Origin: Phycisphaerae bacterium
GTDB taxonomy: Bacteria > Planctomycetota > Phycisphaerae > UBA1845 > JAFGLZ01
Assembly: GCA_016927755.1 (NCBI GenBank)
Contig: JAFGLZ010000236.1
Span: 1-64,000 of the forward strand
Reading direction: 5' to 3'
DNA: 64,000 bases
Part shown: positions 23,869-31,963 of the stretch, piece by piece
How the letters are laid out: the number at the start of each line of letters is the position of its first letter
Numbering within the stretch: the stretch's first letter is position 1
Program-made: the position numbers and the translations under genes
Notes under the pieces: model-generated
The model's database searches: none
What the model was told of the DNA's origin: nothing
Seen by the model: only the letters and a program-made list of their open reading frames with translations

Positions 23869-24348
23869 ATGCAATCCTACGAGGTCCTGCGCGAAGCGGC
23901 CGACCAGGTCGGCGTCAAGGTGCTGGCCAACGCCCTGAGAGTCTCGCCGGCGCTCGTGTACAAGTGGTGCCAGCCGGCAGCCGACGAGGACGCCGACGCC
24001 AGCGGAGCACGAAACCCCCTCGACCGGCTCGCCTGCATCGTCAGCCTCACCAAGCATACCGGCCTCGTCAGTTGGCTCTGTCACGAAGCCGACGGCTTCT
24101 TCGTCCGAAACCCACACGTCAACGTCTACGCCCTCGACGCCGAGGTCCTCCAGGCCACACAGCGCCTCGTCGGAAAGTTCAGCGAGCTGCTGGGCCAGGT
24201 CAGCCAGTCGATGGCCGACGACGAACGCATCAGCCCCGATGAGGCCGACCGCATCCGAAGCCACTGGGATATGCTCAAGAGCACCGCCGAGGCCTTCGTC
24301 GTCGCGTGCGAACGCGGCGAGTTCGGTCCGGATGAGGAAGACGAGTAG
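23869..24348 (+). CDS. Phage CII/CP76-like helix-turn-helix protein
   Basis: A predicted 159-residue cytoplasmic protein. The N-terminus SYEVLREAADQVGVKVLANA followed by LRVSPALVYKWCQ is a helix-turn-helix with the recognition helix at about residues 20-33. Helical segments rich in Asp/Glu follow, and the tail is acidic (GPDEEDE). The layout resembles the phage CII-like CP76 family of regulators, although the resemblance is limited to the first half. The ATG at 23869 has CGGGAGA about 7 bases upstream. It may be a resident regulator rather than a prophage remnant, since no other phage structural gene is near. Confidence 0.7.
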   Translation: MQSYEVLREAADQVGVKVLANALRVSPALVYKWCQPAADEDADASGARNPLDRLACIVSLTKHTGLVSWLCHEADGFFVRNPHVNVYALDAEVLQATQRLVGKFSELLGQVSQSMADDERISPDEADRIRSHWDMLKSTAEAFVVACERGEFGPDEEDE

Positions 24349-24442
24349 TCGCGCCGGCTTGTGGGCTCGATGGCGGGCCTACATGGAGGATCAGCCCAAG
24401 TATCGCACAACGAGAAACGGAACGAGGGATCGAGCGCCCCGG

Positions 24443-25003
24443 CTACTCGAGGTTCGTATGCCGGCGCCACATCTGCTCATGGTCCTGCTCGAGCGCGGCC
24501 GACAGCAGCAGCACGACCGCGTCCCCGAAGAGCAGCAACGACTGCTCGAACAACGACCCCATGGGCTGGATGCTCTCCGACGCGCTCCCAACCCGAGCCT
24601 TCGGCGTCGGCGCCGGCAGATGCACCGTAACGTCCGCCAGCCCCGCGGCCGTCGAATCAGGACACGCCGTGATCAGCGCGATGCCCGCGCCCGCCTCACA
24701 AGCGGCACGGATGAACCCTAGCAGGGCCGGTGTCTCGCCCGAACCGCTGCAAACAAGCAACAGGTCGCCCGACTCGATCCCCGGGGTCGTCGAATCCCCC
24801 ACGACGTGAACGTCCCGCCCGAGGTGCATCAGACGCATCGCCAGACATCGTGCCACCCACCCGCTTCGACCCGCCCCGGCGAGAAACAACCGACGCGCCG
24901 CGACGACGCGATCGGTCAACTGATCGACGGAAGCCTCGTCCACCGCCGCGAGAACACCCGACACCTCGTCGCAGATCCGCCGGCCAATGTTGTGTATGTC
25001 CAT
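24443..25003 (-). CDS. SIS-domain protein, 6-phospho-3-hexuloisomerase-like
   Basis: A predicted 186-residue sugar isomerase domain protein. LFLAGAGRSGWVARCLAMRL with HLGRDVHVVGD, then DLLLVCSGSGETPALLGFIR, match the SIS fold and the HxlB/PHI type that converts 6-phospho-3-hexulose to fructose 6-phosphate in the ribulose monophosphate route. No hexulose-phosphate synthase is present nearby, so a different sugar phosphate is possible. The ATG at 25003 is chosen for the family-like start (MDIHNIGRRICDEV). The TTG at 25039 is an alternative. It is the last gene of a likely three-gene operon, 51 bases after the MBL gene. Confidence 0.82.
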   Translation of the reverse strand: MDIHNIGRRICDEVSGVLAAVDEASVDQLTDRVVAARRLFLAGAGRSGWVARCLAMRLMHLGRDVHVVGDSTTPGIESGDLLLVCSGSGETPALLGFIRAACEAGAGIALITACPDSTAAGLADVTVHLPAPTPKARVGSASESIQPMGSLFEQSLLLFGDAVVLLLSAALEQDHEQMWRRHTNLE

Positions 25004-25054
25004 GGCGCCAAACCTATGACTTCCAGACAAGTGCCGCAACGGACCGAGAGGGGC

Positions 25055-25717
25055 TCATGCACGAACGAACGGGTTACTCGTCTTCTCGACACCGATCGTC
25101 GTCGTCGGTCCGTGCCCGGTGTAAACGACCGTCTCGTCGGGCAGCGTATACAGATTGCGCCTGATGTTCCCGAGAAGCTGGTCGCCGTCGCTCCCGGGAA
25201 GATCGACCCGCCCGATACTGCCGGCGAACAGCGCGTCGCCCACGAAGACCACACCCGCCTCGGCACAGTAGAGGCTGCGACCGCCCGGCGAGTGCCCCGA
25301 CGTATCGAGCACCTGCCAACGCGTCCCGTCCAGTTCGAGCGTCTGGCCCGGATCGAGGTGCGCCTCGGCCGACTTCGGCATGACCAGGCTGATCCCGAAC
25401 GGAGCCGACAAGTTCGCCCGAGCGTCCGTCAGCATGATGTCGTCCTCGGCGCCGATCCAGATAGGCGCCTCCGGCCAATCGTGAAGGACGTGCTCGATCC
25501 CCGCGATGTGGTCGGCGTGCCCGTGCGTCAAGACGATCGCCGCTAGCGCCAGCCCGCGCTCGGCGATGTACGCCGTCGCTTCCTGACACTGCGGCGGAAA
25601 GCTCGGATCGATGATCCAGCACGACCCGCCGTCCCTCGCCGAGATAACAAAGGAGTTCTCGCCGAACATCGCCTCGACGAACGTCTCGATCTGTAGCGTG
25701 GTCCGCTCCCTGTTCAT
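25055..25717 (-). CDS. MBL-fold metallo-hydrolase (glyoxalase II-like)
   Basis: A 220-residue metallo-beta-lactamase-fold hydrolase. Metal motifs are visible: THGHADH near residue 65, TSGHSPGG near 145, VGDALFAGSIGRVDLPG near 170 and TGHGP near 205. This layout matches the short YcbL-type glyoxalase II/thioesterase group, which hydrolyses glutathione or other thioesters. The natural substrate is unknown. GAGGGG lies about 9 bases before the ATG. It starts 19 bases after the alpha/beta-hydrolase gene stop, so the two are probably co-transcribed. Confidence 0.87.
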   Translation of the reverse strand: MNRERTTLQIETFVEAMFGENSFVISARDGGSCWIIDPSFPPQCQEATAYIAERGLALAAIVLTHGHADHIAGIEHVLHDWPEAPIWIGAEDDIMLTDARANLSAPFGISLVMPKSAEAHLDPGQTLELDGTRWQVLDTSGHSPGGRSLYCAEAGVVFVGDALFAGSIGRVDLPGSDGDQLLGNIRRNLYTLPDETVVYTGHGPTTTIGVEKTSNPFVRA

Positions 25718-25736
25718 GTGGTCCGGCCCCTCGAGT

Positions 25737-26990
25737 CTACCTGCTCGCTTGCCTGAGCTGCTCCAGCAGTGTACGCGCTCGCCCGGCCGCGGTCGAGTCC
25801 GGATACATCTTGATCAGCGTCTCGCATTGCCGCTTGGCCTGCTCGAATCGCCGATTCACCGCGAATCGCTGCGCCTTTACGAGCATCCCCCTGGCGGCCT
25901 CTTCGCGCTCTTCGGCCCGACGAAGGTCCTCCGCCGCGCGGATGCCGGGATCCTGCCGAAGATCACCCAGCCGCTTCCTCGCCTCCCGGCCCAGACGCGA
26001 CGAACCGTAATCCGCCTCGACCGAGCGCAAGATCTCCACCGCGGCCGGGCCCCGACCCTCGCGGATTAGATGCTCCGACCGGGCAAGCCTTTCCGCGCCC
26101 GAAACCTCCAGCTCCCGCAGCAGCGCGCCCGCCCGAGCCGCCTCCGACGGACCGTGCCATGCGCCCTGGTCGGCGATCGCCTGCACGATCTCCATGGCGT
26201 CGGCGAGCCGCCCCGCGCGCCCCATCTCGCCCGCTCGATCCAGACGATCTCGCGTCTGCTTCGCCGTCGTCGCGACGAACCAATCCATCGCCCGCTGGCC
26301 GACGTCCGCGTCGAGACAATGCCCGATGTCCGGGCGGAGCAGCGTCAGCGACGCGCTATTGGCCTCAAGCAGCTCGATGCTGGCCCGCATGCGGTCCTGA
26401 TTGATGTCTTTCATCCCGACGGCATAGAAAATCGGCACGTCGCGCCGACCGGCCACCAGCTCACGCGTCACGCTCGGAGGAACGTAGTTCGCCGTCGTCG
26501 CCACCGCCGTCGCCGGGAACCCCTCGACGTAGAGAAGGTGCATCGCCATCGCCCCGCCGGCCGAGTAGCCCGTCAGCAAGATGCGCTGACGGTCGTACGT
26601 CACGTGCTCGCGGAGATGCCCGCACAGGGCGCGCAGACACGGCATGTCCTCCTCCCGCCAGCCGGGCATGTGATGCTCCGGCGCGGCGATCAGCATGCCG
26701 ACCGGCGCCTTCAGACGCCGCCAGAACTCCAGAATCGCCGCCGCGCCCGTCTCGGTCTCGTGCAGACAGATGATTAGCGGCGGACAGTCGCCATGCCGGT
26801 ACCCCTCCGGACGACGGAGCAGATAGAAACCCGATGAAAGCTCGACCCGCTCGACGCGCGACGATTCGCTGACCCGCGTCGCCGCGGTGCTCGTCGGTTG
26901 GGCCTGCGCCGCATGGCCCGCCCACGCGAAGACGCACCCCAGCACTGCCGCCACCGGCCGATTCACACGCTGGTTCTGACGAGCAACCAT
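25737..26990 (-). CDS. Exported alpha/beta hydrolase with C-terminal TPR-like helical region
   Basis: A predicted 417-residue exported protein. After a signal-like segment (PVAAVLGCVFAWAGHAAQAQ) comes an esterase domain. It has ICLHETETGAAAI (oxyanion region), the nucleophile elbow LLTGYSAGGAMAM with Ser, and late Asp/His candidates (FYAVGMKDIN, RPDIGHCLD). About 180 C-terminal residues are helical with charged repeats (ERLARSEHLIREGRGPAAVE, KQCETLIKMYPDST), resembling TPR units. It could be a feruloyl/acetyl esterase or polymer depolymerase-like enzyme; the substrate is unknown. The ATG at 26990 is chosen because the longer frame from a GTG at 27035 begins inside a hairpin. It is first in an operon with the MBL and SIS genes. 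Confidence 0.78.
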   Translation of the reverse strand: MVARQNQRVNRPVAAVLGCVFAWAGHAAQAQPTSTAATRVSESSRVERVELSSGFYLLRRPEGYRHGDCPPLIICLHETETGAAAILEFWRRLKAPVGMLIAAPEHHMPGWREEDMPCLRALCGHLREHVTYDRQRILLTGYSAGGAMAMHLLYVEGFPATAVATTANYVPPSVTRELVAGRRDVPIFYAVGMKDINQDRMRASIELLEANSASLTLLRPDIGHCLDADVGQRAMDWFVATTAKQTRDRLDRAGEMGRAGRLADAMEIVQAIADQGAWHGPSEAARAGALLRELEVSGAERLARSEHLIREGRGPAAVEILRSVEADYGSSRLGREARKRLGDLRQDPGIRAAEDLRRAEEREEAARGMLVKAQRFAVNRRFEQAKRQCETLIKMYPDSTAAGRARTLLEQLRQASR

Positions 26991-27011
26991 CTCACTACCC
27001 GCATCGTCTCG

Positions 27012-27058
27012 TAAACGCACACGGGCAGGCTTCACCCACGCATTCGCGAAGCCTGCCC
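27012..27058 (-). terminator. Hairpin terminator after the 27100-28146 oxidoreductase gene
   Basis: GGGCAGGCTTC at 27023-27033 pairs perfectly with GAAGCCTGCCC at 27048-27058. On the minus strand it is followed by GTGTGCGTTTACG. It separates the oxidoreductase from the hydrolase operon. Confidence 0.65.
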
Positions 27059-27099
27059 ATGCCGCCCCGTAAAGGGACTCTCACCACTCAGCCGCCGGT

Positions 27100-28146
27100 C
27101 TACTTCACCGCGACGGGCTTGCCCGTCGCCACGCTCTTGATCTCCGCCTCGGCCACGGCGATCGAGTCCGCCGACGTCTTGGCCGTCACGATCGTCGGTT
27201 TCCTCTTCTTGGCGATGCAGTCGAGGAAGTAGTTGATCTCCTCGGTCCAGCCGTCGGAAGCCTTGCACGTGATCTTGCGGAGCTTGCCCTTCTGCGGATA
27301 GACGACCACCTCGTTGCCGAAACCGCTTCCGCCCTCCCCCGCCCGAAGAACGTACTCGAACGTCGCCTTCTCGCAACGCACGTTCACCACCATCTGGAAC
27401 GGATACTCCGGCGGGAACGACCACCCGCCCTCGACCATCACCAGCAAATCCTTGCCGTAGTCGTACAACGCCTCGATGTGGTCGATGCCGCCCGAGACGC
27501 CCTTCGTCCCGCTCGCCACGACGCGCTTCGGCTTGCCGAACAGGTAGTTCGCGAAGTCGATGTCGTGCACGTGCAGATCCAGAACGGCCCCGCCGCTCAG
27601 ACCGGCCGCCAGAAGCCAGTTGCCCTTGCTGTAGCCCGGCGTCGGCGCCAGACGCTTCAGGCACGCGCTCTTGGCCTTGCCGTACTTGCCCGAGTCGACC
27701 AGCTCCTTGATCTTGGCGTACTGCGGCCAGAAACGGATGCACTGGGCGCACATGTAATAGCCCTTCGACTTGGCCGCCGCCTTGACGATACGAAGGCAGT
27801 CCTTGTGCGTCAGGGCCATCGGCTTCTCGCTCAGGACGTGCTTGCCCGCCTGGAGCGCCTTGATCGCGACGTCCGCGTGCACCGACGTCGGCAGCGTGAT
27901 GTCGATCAGATCGACGTTCGGATCGGCGATGGCGTCGTCCACGCTCCCGTAACTCGCCACCCCCTTCATCGGCACCTGCTTGGGCCACGCCGCCGGCAGG
28001 TTCCCGATCTGGTCCGCCCACTTGCCCTGGCGCCGTCCCTTGTCCAGGTCCATGAGGGCCACGATCTTCGCCTTCGAGTTCTTGGCGTAGATGTTGTAGT
28101 GCGTCCGACCCATGAAGCCGCATCCGAGGATGCCTACCTTGATCAT
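27100..28146 (-). CDS. Gfo/Idh/MocA-family oxidoreductase (cytoplasmic)
   Basis: A 348-residue predicted NAD(P)-dependent dehydrogenase. The Rossmann start IKVGILGCGFMGRTHYNIY is at the very N-terminus, with no export signal. Then come DLIDITLPTSVHADVAIKAL and the conserved KHVLSEKPMAL with Glu-Lys-Pro. The substrate domain holds GGAVLDLHVHDIDFANYLFG, where His pairs in HVHD likely sit at the active site. Length and order are normal. Members act on myo-inositol, glucose or related polyols; the substrate is undetermined. It is transcribed divergently from the FAH-family gene. A terminator lies after it at 27012-27058. Confidence 0.92.
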   Translation of the reverse strand: MIKVGILGCGFMGRTHYNIYAKNSKAKIVALMDLDKGRRQGKWADQIGNLPAAWPKQVPMKGVASYGSVDDAIADPNVDLIDITLPTSVHADVAIKALQAGKHVLSEKPMALTHKDCLRIVKAAAKSKGYYMCAQCIRFWPQYAKIKELVDSGKYGKAKSACLKRLAPTPGYSKGNWLLAAGLSGGAVLDLHVHDIDFANYLFGKPKRVVASGTKGVSGGIDHIEALYDYGKDLLVMVEGGWSFPPEYPFQMVVNVRCEKATFEYVLRAGEGGSGFGNEVVVYPQKGKLRKITCKASDGWTEEINYFLDCIAKKRKPTIVTAKTSADSIAVAEAEIKSVATGKPVAVK

Positions 28147-28269
28147 CGCTGACTCCCCTGTGAAGAAACCCTTGACATTCCACTCGCCACGGGCGAAAAG
28201 GATGCCTCGCTCATACCTTGTGTCGAGCTATTGTAAGAACCTTTGGCCCAACGGCAACGAGGCAGTCCC

Positions 28270-29076
28270 ATGAAAATCATGCGATTTCTGGATTCCCACG
28301 GCAAGATCCGATACGGGCAACCCGTCGACAAACGCACCGCCACGCTCATCGAAGGCGACCTCTTCACCGCGCCGACACTCACGCAGCACACGGCCGTCGT
28401 CGCCAAGCGCCTGGCGCCCGTCGACCCGCCCAACGTCTTCGCTATCGGGCTCAACTACCGCAAGCACGCCGAGGAGAGCAACATGCCCCTCCCCTCGGCG
28501 CCCGTCATCTTCATCAAGGCCACCACGACGGTCACCGCCGTCAACATGCCGATCATCCTGCCGACCTCCGCGCCGGACGAGGTCGACTACGAGTGCGAGC
28601 TCGCCATCGTCATCGCCAAGGAGGCCAAAAGCGTCTCCGAGGACCAGGCGATCGACTACGTCCTGGGCTACACCTGCGCCAACGACGTCTCCGCCCGTGA
28701 CTGCCAGATCAAACACGACGTCCAGTGGGCGCGCGCCAAGAGCTTCGACACGTTCTGCCCCCTCGGACCCGTCATCGTCACCCCCGACGAGATCGACGGC
28801 GACAACTGCCCGATCCGAACGATCCTCAACGGCCAGGTCCTGCAGGACTCCAACACGAACGACCTCATCTTCAACTGCCGCCAACTGGTGAGCTACCTGT
28901 CGCACCAGTTCACGCTCCTGCCGGGAACCGTCATCCTCTCCGGCACCCCGTCGGGCGTGGGCTTCGCCCGCAAGCCCCCCGTCTACATGAAGGACGGCGA
29001 CGAGGTCACCATCGAGATCGACGGCATCGGCCAACTGACCAACCCCGTCGTCCTGGAAAAAGCCGGACCGGTCTGA
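28270..29076 (+). CDS. Fumarylacetoacetate hydrolase-family protein
   Basis: A 268-residue FAH-fold enzyme. Features are FAIGLNYRKHAEESN, PVIFIKATTTVT, the metal-site EVDYECELAIVI with Glu-x-Glu, ANDVSARDCQIKH and LLPGTVILSGTPSGVGFARK. The family cleaves or hydrates C-C bonds in acylpyruvates and related 2-keto acids, including 2-keto-3-deoxy sugar acids. That would fit with the adjacent oxidoreductase in sugar acid catabolism. The ATG at 28270 is chosen for the family-like start; GAGG lies about 11 bases upstream. The oxidoreductase gene begins 12 bases after this stop, so they are co-transcribed. Confidence 0.92.
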   Translation: MKIMRFLDSHGKIRYGQPVDKRTATLIEGDLFTAPTLTQHTAVVAKRLAPVDPPNVFAIGLNYRKHAEESNMPLPSAPVIFIKATTTVTAVNMPIILPTSAPDEVDYECELAIVIAKEAKSVSEDQAIDYVLGYTCANDVSARDCQIKHDVQWARAKSFDTFCPLGPVIVTPDEIDGDNCPIRTILNGQVLQDSNTNDLIFNCRQLVSYLSHQFTLLPGTVILSGTPSGVGFARKPPVYMKDGDEVTIEIDGIGQLTNPVVLEKAGPV

Positions 29077-29088
29077 GGAACGAAGCGC

Positions 29089-30000
29089 ATGAGCGTTGAG
29101 CTGAGGATCGGGATGATCGGCTGCGACACGTCGCACTGCGTCGCCTTCACGAAGCTGCTGAACGACAAGGACGATCCGAACCACGTCCCCGGCGGCAAGG
29201 TCGTCGCCTGCTATCCCTCGTTCAGTCCGGACATCGAGTCCAGCGCCAGCCGTGTCGACGGCTATAAGAAGGACCTCGGCGAGAAGTGGCATGTCTCCAT
29301 GGTCGACTCGGTCGACGCCCTGGTCGCCCGGTGCGATGCCGTGCTCCTGGAGAGCAACGACGGGCGGCGTCATCTGCCCGAGGTCCGACCGGTCATCGCC
29401 GCCGGCAAGCCCGTCTTCATCGACAAGCCGCTGACGGCCGACCTGACCGAGGCCAAGGACATCGCTCGCCTCGCCGCCGAGGCCGGCGCGCCCTGCTTCA
29501 GCTCGTCATCCCTCCGCTTCGACGTCAACACCCAGGCCTGCCTCAACGATCCCGACCGCGGCAAGGTCATCGGCTGCGACGCCTTCAGCAACGCCCCACT
29601 GGAGCCCACGAACCCGGGCTTCTACTGGTACGGCATCCACGGCGTGGAAATCCTCTACACACTGATGGGAACGGGCTGCCGGTCCCTCCGATGCGTCAGC
29701 ACGCCCGAAGCGGACCTCGCCGTCGGCTCCTGGACCGACGGGCGAATCGGCACCATGCGGGGCATTCGCCAGGGGCATGGCAGCCTCGGCGCCACCGTCG
29801 TAACGGACAGCAAGTTCCACCAGTTCACCTACAACACCGACGTGCCCTTCTACGCCAAACTGCTCGAGCGGATCATCCCCTTCTTCCAGGGCGGCCCCCC
29901 ACCCGTCCCGCTCGCCGAGACGGTCGAGATCACGGCCTTCATCGACGCTGCCTGGCGCTCCAGCCGCAACGGAGGCGCTGAGGTTGAACTGGATCTGTAG
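29089..30000 (+). CDS. Gfo/Idh/MocA-like oxidoreductase, short form
   Basis: A 303-residue protein with a modified Rossmann start (RIGMIGCDTSHCVAF, lacking the usual GxGxxG), CDAVLLESNDGRRHLPEVRP and KPVFIDKPLTADLTEAKDIA with Asp-Lys-Pro. The substrate domain has FYWYGIHGVEILYTLMGTG. The family uses NAD(P), but the altered glycine loop leaves cofactor binding uncertain. It follows the FAH-family gene by 12 bases and probably works in the same sugar-derived pathway. A region with a family B repeat lies downstream. Confidence 0.87.
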   Translation: MSVELRIGMIGCDTSHCVAFTKLLNDKDDPNHVPGGKVVACYPSFSPDIESSASRVDGYKKDLGEKWHVSMVDSVDALVARCDAVLLESNDGRRHLPEVRPVIAAGKPVFIDKPLTADLTEAKDIARLAAEAGAPCFSSSSLRFDVNTQACLNDPDRGKVIGCDAFSNAPLEPTNPGFYWYGIHGVEILYTLMGTGCRSLRCVSTPEADLAVGSWTDGRIGTMRGIRQGHGSLGATVVTDSKFHQFTYNTDVPFYAKLLERIIPFFQGGPPPVPLAETVEITAFIDAAWRSSRNGGAEVELDL

Positions 30001-30065
30001 ACGGCGTGCCGACCGGGCATCGGGTCTCATGCACCAGGATTGATTCGTGGGTGGGCAGGTGATCA

Positions 30066-30172
30066 TCAAACGCCGCGGGTGGCATGGGTCCGCAGCAGCA
30101 AACCATTACCCCTGGATACGCCACCGGCTGACGTGATGCATCGTCTTGAATCAGAGGGCGTTCCGCGGACCC
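30066..30172. repeat. Dispersed repeat, family B, copy 2 (short)
   Basis: CGCGGGTGGCATGGGTCCGC and TTCCGCGGACCCGTGG match the core of the copies at 4008 and 38918, but the right flank is missing. It lies in the 343-base gap between the convergent oxidoreductase and purD genes, which holds no gene. Confidence 0.75.
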
Positions 30173-30343
30173 GTGGTCTGTCCTGTATCAGAGGCCGCAT
30201 CCGGCGTTGACCCAAACCCCCGAATACGAAGCAAAACCCGTTCGCCGACGCAACCCACGACACGCTCGTCGATGGGTCCCCGCTCCGATAGCGCCAACCG
30301 ATCACGGCCGAGACGCCCATGCCACGAACTCGATAGCGCCCTG

Positions 30344-31621
30344 CTAAGCCCCGCCCCTCATCGCCTTGTCCGCGATGTCGCGCCGACAGTAAGCGCCCTC
30401 ATACTGAATCTTATCCACTGCCTCGTAAGCGCGCTGCTTCGCCGAGGCGATCGTCGAGCCCAGCGCGGTCACGCCGAGGACCCGCCCGCCGCTCGTGACG
30501 ACCTGACCGTCCTGCGCCTTCGTGCCCGCGTGGAAGACGACCACGTCCGGCAACGCGCCCGCCTCCTCCAACCCCGTGATCACCTTGCCCTTCTCATAGG
30601 AACCGGGATAGCCCCCCGACGCCATGACCACGCAGACCGCCGGACGCGGATCCCACTTCAGCGTGACCTGATCGAGCTTGCCGTCGATGACGGCCTCCAT
30701 GACCTCCACGAGGTCGCAGTCAAGCCGCATGAGCACGGGCTGCGTCTCCGGGTCGCCGAAGCGGCAGTTGAACTCGAGCACCTTCGGCCCCGCCGGGGTC
30801 AACATCAGCCCCGCGTAGAGGATGCCCTTGTAGGGCGTCCCTTGGCGATTCATCGCGTCGACGATCGGTACGAGCACCTGGCGCTCGATCAGCGCCATCA
30901 GCTCCTCCGTCACGATCGGCGCCGGGCAGTACGCGCCCATGCCGCCCGTGTTGGGGCCCGTGTCGCCGGCGCCGATGGCCTTGTGGTCCTGGCTCGACTC
31001 CATGACGTAGATGTTCCGCCCGTCCACGAAGGCCAGAATCGAGACCTCCTGGCCCTCCAAACGCTCCTCCACCACCACCGTGTCCCCCGCCGAACCGAAC
31101 TCGTGCTTCTTCATGATCCGCTCGAGCGCCAACAGCGCGTCCGGCGGGTCGTCGCACACGATCACGCCCTTGCCGGCCGCAAGCCCCGCCGCCTTGACCA
31201 CGATCGGCTCGTCGCGAGTGGCCACGTAGTCGTACGCGTTCTTGAAGTCCTGGAAGACTCGGGCCTCCGCCGTCGGAATGGCGTGCGCCCGCATCATCGC
31301 CTTGGCGTGAGCCTTGTCCCCCTCGAGCTGCGCGCCCGCCTGATTGGGCCCGAAGACCCGCAAGCCCTCGGCCTCGAACGCGTCGACGATCCCCTCGCAC
31401 AGCGGCGCCTCCGGGCCGATGACCGTCAGGTCGATCTTCTGGTCCTTGGCCAGCTTCAGCAGCCCCGGAACGTCCTCGGCCGCCAGGCCGACGTTCACCC
31501 CCACCTCCGCCGTCCCCGCGTTCCCCGGAGCGCACAGGAGCTTCGAGCATCGCGGCGACTGCTTGATCTTCCACGCCATCGCGTGCTCTCTGCCCCCGCC
31601 GCCAACGACCAGGATCTTCAT
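30344..31621 (-). CDS. purD: Phosphoribosylamine--glycine ligase
   Basis: A 425-residue ATP-grasp enzyme joining glycine to phosphoribosylamine in the second step of purine synthesis. It starts MKILVVGGGGREHAMAWKI. The ATP-grasp core has PIVVKAAGLAAGKGVIVC, VVVEERLEGQEVSILAFVDG, GPNTGGMGAYCPAP and YKGILYAGLM, ending with the metal site VLEFNCRFGDPETQ. The ATG at 31621 is chosen because the GRS family starts there and GAGGCGAG lies just upstream; the longer frame adds a non-family leader. No other purine gene is adjacent. Confidence 0.96.
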   Translation of the reverse strand: MKILVVGGGGREHAMAWKIKQSPRCSKLLCAPGNAGTAEVGVNVGLAAEDVPGLLKLAKDQKIDLTVIGPEAPLCEGIVDAFEAEGLRVFGPNQAGAQLEGDKAHAKAMMRAHAIPTAEARVFQDFKNAYDYVATRDEPIVVKAAGLAAGKGVIVCDDPPDALLALERIMKKHEFGSAGDTVVVEERLEGQEVSILAFVDGRNIYVMESSQDHKAIGAGDTGPNTGGMGAYCPAPIVTEELMALIERQVLVPIVDAMNRQGTPYKGILYAGLMLTPAGPKVLEFNCRFGDPETQPVLMRLDCDLVEVMEAVIDGKLDQVTLKWDPRPAVCVVMASGGYPGSYEKGKVITGLEEAGALPDVVVFHAGTKAQDGQVVTSGGRVLGVTALGSTIASAKQRAYEAVDKIQYEGAYCRRDIADKAMRGGA

Positions 31622-31780
31622 CGTCTCGCCTCGTCGAATAAGGAGTCTCAGCAACACTCGAATGTGTAATCGGCGGCGATTCTATGTCGTCGCGAACAAG
31701 GCGGCAAGTCCGCCCTCGGAGACACGATCTGAGAGAGCGTCTAAGCTCCCTGCGGGAGTATTCAGACCGATCGCCAAGAA

Positions 31781-31866
31781 TGGGTGGCCCATCGCTTCAG
31801 CGGTGGGGGACCCGAATTCGGGCCGGAGTTCGTGCTTCCGATGCATGAAGCCGTGAACCACCCATC
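31781..31866. repeat. Dispersed repeat, family C, copy 2
   Basis: GGGTGGCCCATCGCTTCAGC is followed by GGTGGGGGACCCGAATTCG and a right end GAACCACCCATCG. It is related to the element at 13264-13345. It lies in the 342-base gap upstream of purD, which otherwise shows no gene. Confidence 0.6.
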
Positions 31867-31963
31867 GAGAGCTTTCGAGGAGCACACTGTCTATTCATTG
31901 TTGTAAGCCGCTCACCGGCGACCCAAACCGCTTCTGCCGAGCGAGCTTCGCATCGCCGCACGC

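Noticed and set aside
23690-24264. Frames antisense to the CII-like gene
   Set aside because: They overlap a gene with a clear promoter, ribosome site and helix-turn-helix motif, and show only compositional bias.
19000-24350. Region considered as a complete prophage or integrative island
   Set aside because: There is a nuclease-like gene, a CII-like gene and a tRNA, but no integrase, capsid, tail or portal gene and no att-like repeats were recognised.
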